A DNA stretch of 16,732 nt, taken from JABDOU01 sp041609995 (GTDB lineage Bacteria > Actinomycetota > Acidimicrobiia > Spongiisociales > SHLN01). Location: NCBI GenBank assembly GCA_041609995.1, contig JBFIPU010000058.1, positions 1 through 16,732 of the forward strand. Reading direction: 5' to 3'. Under the pieces are notes generated by a model, which did no database searches, was not told where the DNA came from, and worked only from the letters and a program-made list of their open reading frames with translations. Made by a program: the position numbers and the translations under genes. Shown in pieces: positions 13,709 to 16,732 of the stretch; the stretch's first letter is position 1, and each line of letters opens with the position of its first letter.

Positions 13709-15493
13709 ATGTATCGAGATTCCTATGTTTCCGACCTGACCACCGACCGCGTCGGGCAGACGGTGACCCTGGCCGGGTGGGCCGGGCGCATCCGGGATCA
13801 GGGCGGTGTGGCGTTTGTCGACCTGCGCGACGCCTCGGGGATCATCCAGGTCGTGATCGCCCCCGAGGAGGTACCGGAGCTGGCGGAAGTGGCCCGGGGC
13901 CTGCGGCGAGAATACTGCGTGAAGGTGACCGGCCAGGTGCGGCAGCGGCCGGAGGGGACAGAGAATCCGGATCTGGCGACGGGTGCCATCGAGGTGGCGG
14001 CCACCGATGTGGTGGTGCTCAGCCCGGCCCAGCCCCTTCCCTTCCAGCTCGACGAGTCGGTGGAGACCGACGAGCTGGTTCGCCTCCAGTACCGCTATCT
14101 CGACCTGCGGCGGGAGCGGATGGCCGCCAATCTGCGGGCCCGTTCCAAGGCGGTGGCCGCCATCCACCACAACCTGGATGCGGCCGGGTTTTTGGAGGTC
14201 GAGACCCCGACCCTGATCAAATCGACGCCCGAGGGGGCGCGCGACGTGCTGGTGCCGAGCCGCCTGCGCCAGGGCCACTTCTATGCGCTGCCCCAGTCGC
14301 CCCAGCTCTTCAAGCAGCTGCTGATGGTGGCCGGCGTCGATCGTTACTACCAGATCGCCCGGTGTTACCGGGACGAGGATTTTCGAGCGGACCGCCAAAT
14401 CGAGTTCACCCAGCTCGACCTGGAGGGCTCGTTCTGGGGTCAGGACGACGTGCTCACCACCATCGAAGGCGTCCTGTCGGACACGGTGGCAGCGGTCCGG
14501 GATCATATCCTCGAGCTGCCGCTACCCCGGATGACCTACGCCGAGGCCATCGATCGCTTCGGATCCGACAAGCCAGACACGCGCTTCGGGATGGAGCTGG
14601 TCGACCTCTCCGACGTGTTCGTCGCCTCGGGCTTCAATGCGTTCGCAAGCGTCGTGGCCGAAGGGGGAGTCGTGCGGGCCATCAACGTCGGTGCCACCGA
14701 TGCGTCCCGCAGCCGTCTGGACGCCGTGATCGAGCGGGCCAAGGAGCTCGGGGCCAAAGGCCTCGTGTGGATGGTGGCCGAGGAGGAGGCCGTGCTGCGG
14801 TCTCCCATCGCCAAGTTCCTGGAGCCCGCCGAAACAGAGGCCATCGCTGAGGCGTTGTCCGCCCAACCGGGCGACGTGCTGCTGCTGGTGGCCGACACCC
14901 GTCACCAAGCATCTTCTGTCCTGGGGCAACTGCGCCTCGACTTCGGCCGCCCCGACGGCCATGACGAGCTGCGTTTCCTTTGGGTGGTGGACTTCCCGGT
15001 GTTCGAACCGACCGATGGCGGCCTGGTCCCGGCCCACCACCCCTTCACCTCTCCCCGTTCGGTCGATGAGCTCCGCACCAGCCCGGAAACCGCCATTGCC
15101 AACGCGTACGACCTCGTCGTCAACGGCGTCGAGCTCGGCTCGGGGTCGGTCAGGATCCACGACCCGGTCGTGCAGCAGGAGGTATTCGACATCCTGGGAA
15201 TTGCCCCCGACGACGCGGCACAGCGTTTTGGGTGGTTCTTGGAGGCGCTCCGCTATGGGACGCCGCCCCACGCCGGGTTCGCGTTCGGCATCGATCGCCT
15301 GGTGTCCGTTCTGCAAAACGAGCCCAACATCCGGGAAGTGATCCCGTTCCCCAAGACCCAAAGCGGGCTCGATCCGCTCACCTCCTCGCCCAGCCGGGTG
15401 GCCGACGATCAGCTCGCCGAGCTGGGAATCGAGCTGCGGCCGGCAGTGAAGCAAGCGCTGAGCGAGGCCGAAGACGAGCCTCCGGCTGAATAG
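13709..15493 (+). CDS. aspS: AspS, aspartyl-tRNA synthetase
   Basis: This class II synthetase charges tRNA with aspartate. The 594-aa product has the bacterial layout: an N-terminal OB-fold anticodon-binding domain (about 1-105), the catalytic core, the bacterial GAD insertion (starting near 285, after DRFGSDKPDTRFGMELVDLSDVF), and a short C-terminal extension. Motif 2 contains RCYRDEDFR (218-226) and motif 3 contains GFAFGIDRL (523-531). ATG 13709 is preceded by GAGG. In the anticodon domain, the residue usually Leu in discriminating or His in non-discriminating enzymes is Gln31 (RDQGG). The second position normally Lys or Gly aligns with Gly83. The enzyme may therefore also charge tRNA-Asn. 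Neighbouring alaS is another synthetase gene, while hisS, expected here in mycobacteria, is absent. Confidence 0.96.
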   Translation: MYRDSYVSDLTTDRVGQTVTLAGWAGRIRDQGGVAFVDLRDASGIIQVVIAPEEVPELAEVARGLRREYCVKVTGQVRQRPEGTENPDLATGAIEVAATDVVVLSPAQPLPFQLDESVETDELVRLQYRYLDLRRERMAANLRARSKAVAAIHHNLDAAGFLEVETPTLIKSTPEGARDVLVPSRLRQGHFYALPQSPQLFKQLLMVAGVDRYYQIARCYRDEDFRADRQIEFTQLDLEGSFWGQDDVLTTIEGVLSDTVAAVRDHILELPLPRMTYAEAIDRFGSDKPDTRFGMELVDLSDVFVASGFNAFASVVAEGGVVRAINVGATDASRSRLDAVIERAKELGAKGLVWMVAEEEAVLRSPIAKFLEPAETEAIAEALSAQPGDVLLLVADTRHQASSVLGQLRLDFGRPDGHDELRFLWVVDFPVFEPTDGGLVPAHHPFTSPRSVDELRTSPETAIANAYDLVVNGVELGSGSVRIHDPVVQQEVFDILGIAPDDAAQRFGWFLEALRYGTPPHAGFAFGIDRLVSVLQNEPNIREVIPFPKTQSGLDPLTSSPSRVADDQLAELGIELRPAVKQALSEAEDEPPAE

Positions 15494-15503
15494 GGCGGGG
15501 TAG

Positions 15504-15509
15504 TAATCT
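15504..15509 (+). promoter_or_regulatory. candidate -10 element (TAATCT) for alaS
   Basis: TAATCT fits TANNNT and ends eight bases before the alaS ATG at 15518, in the 24-base gap after aspS. The run GGCGGGG (15494-15500) lies about 17 bases from the ATG, too far to be a good ribosome site, so leaderless initiation is plausible. Confidence 0.35.
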
Positions 15510-15517
15510 GGCCGTTC

Positions 15518-16732
15518 ATGCCCGACAGCAACTCGATCAGGCGGACATTCTCGGGTTTCTTCGAAGAGCGAGGCCACGTCGTGGTACCGAGCTCATCCTT
15601 GATACCGGTGGATCCCACGCTCCTGCTCACCAACGCAGGCATGGTGCAGTTCAAGCCCTATTTCCTGGGTGACGAGGCACCTCCCTATCTACGCGCCACC
15701 ACGATCCAGAAATGCGCCCGCACGTCGGATATCGACATCATCGGGACCACCGAGCGCCATTTCACCTTCTTCGAAATGCTGGGCAACTTCAGCTTCGGGG
15801 ATTACTTCAAGGAAAAGGCGATTCCCTGGGGTTACGAGCTCGTCACCGAGCGTTTCGGACTTGATCCCGACCGCCTCTGGTACACCGTGTATGAGACCGA
15901 TGACGAGGCCGCCGAGATCTGGATCGAAGACGTCGGCGTGCCGGCCGAGCGAGTCCAGCGCGGGGGCAAAGACAACTTCTGGCAGATGGGCGTGCCCGGC
16001 CCGTGCGGCCCGGCCTCGGAGATTTTCTACGACCGGGGAGCCCACCGGGGTCACGACGGCGGCCCCATTGGGGGCGACGAGGAGCGTTTCGTCGAGATCT
16101 GGAACCTGGTCTTCATGCAGAACATCCAGGACGAGCCCTACCACGTGATCGGAGACCTGCCCAAGAAGAACATCGACACCGGCGCCGGCCTGGAGCGGCT
16201 CAACATGGTGCTCCACGACCTCGATTCGGTCTTCGAGACCGATACCGTCTGGCCGGTGCTCGAAGAAGGGGCGCGTGCCACTGGCCGGGTCTACGGTGAG
16301 GACACAGCAATCGATGTGAGCCTGCGGATCCTGGCCGACCACGGGCGGTCGATGACGTTCTTGATCGGCGACGGGGTCGTGCCCTCCAACGACGGTCGGG
16401 GCTACATCTTGCGCCGCCTGATCCGGCGGGCGGTGCGCCACGCCTGGCAACTCGGGTGCGAGAACAACATCACGCCCGGCCTGGTGGCGGTGACAACCGA
16501 GGTGATGGGAGAGGCGTACCCGGAGCTGATGGAGGATCGCGAATTCATCCAGGAGGTGGTGGGGCGCGAAGAGGTCGGCTTTCGCCGGACGCTCGAGACG
16601 GGATACGCCATGTTGGAAGACGCGCTCGACGCCTCCTCCGAGGAGCCGGCAGTCATCACCGGGGGTGTGGCCTTCAAGCTGCACGACACGTACGGCTTCC
16701 CGATCGAACTCACGACCGAGATCGCGTCAGAA
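15518..16732 (+). CDS. alaS: AlaS, alanyl-tRNA synthetase (5' part, cut by window end)
   Basis: The visible 405 residues are the N-terminal class II catalytic domain and the start of the tRNA-recognition region of alanyl-tRNA synthetase. The whole enzyme is usually about 870-900 aa, so the editing and C-Ala domains lie beyond the window. Family blocks include TNAGMVQFKPYFLG (38-51), QKCARTSDIDIIG (64-76), TFFEMLGNFSFGDYFK (83-98), GPCGPASEIFYD, and a later DTGAGLERL. The class II motif 3-like segment GRGYILRRLIRRAVRH follows, then FKLHDTYGFPIEL near the end. The ATG at 15518 gives the standard start with SIRRTFSGFFEERGH. The frame is open to the last base with no disruption. It lies 24 bases after aspS, in an order common in Actinobacteria. 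Confidence 0.95.
   Translation, partial: MPDSNSIRRTFSGFFEERGHVVVPSSSLIPVDPTLLLTNAGMVQFKPYFLGDEAPPYLRATTIQKCARTSDIDIIGTTERHFTFFEMLGNFSFGDYFKEKAIPWGYELVTERFGLDPDRLWYTVYETDDEAAEIWIEDVGVPAERVQRGGKDNFWQMGVPGPCGPASEIFYDRGAHRGHDGGPIGGDEERFVEIWNLVFMQNIQDEPYHVIGDLPKKNIDTGAGLERLNMVLHDLDSVFETDTVWPVLEEGARATGRVYGEDTAIDVSLRILADHGRSMTFLIGDGVVPSNDGRGYILRRLIRRAVRHAWQLGCENNITPGLVAVTTEVMGEAYPELMEDREFIQEVVGREEVGFRRTLETGYAMLEDALDASSEEPAVITGGVAFKLHDTYGFPIELTTEIASE

Noticed and set aside
1..16732. CRISPR arrays, insertion sequences, tRNA or rRNA genes.
   Set aside because: No regularly spaced repeats, transposase motifs, terminal inverted repeats or tRNA-like sequences were seen on reading both strands by eye. A dedicated tRNA/ncRNA scan could not be run.

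Overview
The window is a GC-rich, tightly packed bacterial chromosome segment with every gene on the + strand. Gene order (ruvC-ruvA-ruvB, yajC-secD-secF, apt, rel, a glyoxalase-II-like hydrolase, aspS, alaS) follows the backbone known from Actinobacteria such as Mycobacterium. The SecD and SecF transmembrane motifs (GITADS and YSLYDT) are also of the actinobacterial type. Two things differ from Mycobacterium: queA-tgt sits between ruvB and yajC, and a three-gene pilin operon sits between rel and the hydrolase. Together these suggest a deep-branching, probably uncultured actinobacterium (Acidimicrobiia-like), but that placement is inference.

Layout. 1-185: a leader with a GC-rich hairpin and a candidate promoter. 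186-2268: ruvC, ruvA, ruvB (Holliday-junction resolution), joined by ATGA overlaps. 2284-4433: queA and tgt (queuosine modification of tRNA). 4430-7256: yajC, secD, secF (Sec translocase accessory complex). 7273-7785: apt (adenine salvage). 7795-10008: bifunctional rel ((p)ppGpp synthesis and hydrolysis). 10009-10153: a 145-base spacer with direct repeats, mutually exclusive hairpins, a strong Shine-Dalgarno sequence and a four-codon ORF. 10154-12962: three overlapping genes for type IV pilin-like proteins, in the order GspI/PilV-like, GspJ/PilW-like, GspK/PilX-like. 13031-13681: metallo-beta-lactamase-fold hydrolase. 13709-15493: aspS. 15518-16732: the 5' part of alaS, cut by the window end. 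No stretch longer than 185 bases lacks a gene. I saw no tRNA, rRNA, CRISPR array or insertion sequence.

Most of the window is core housekeeping DNA. The accessory part is the pilin operon and its leader. The three products look like a minor-pilin tip complex: two have a prepilin-peptidase site with Glu at +5, and the third and largest lacks Glu5, as GspK/PilX proteins do. Unusual additions are a C-terminal Ig-like extension on the first, a canonical EF-hand-type loop in the second, and a cysteine-containing, glycine-rich extracellular domain on the third. No pilus motor, platform or major pilin gene is in the window, so the machine they join must be encoded elsewhere. The leader could fold so as to hide or expose the ribosome-binding site, which would make the operon a candidate for RNA-level control.
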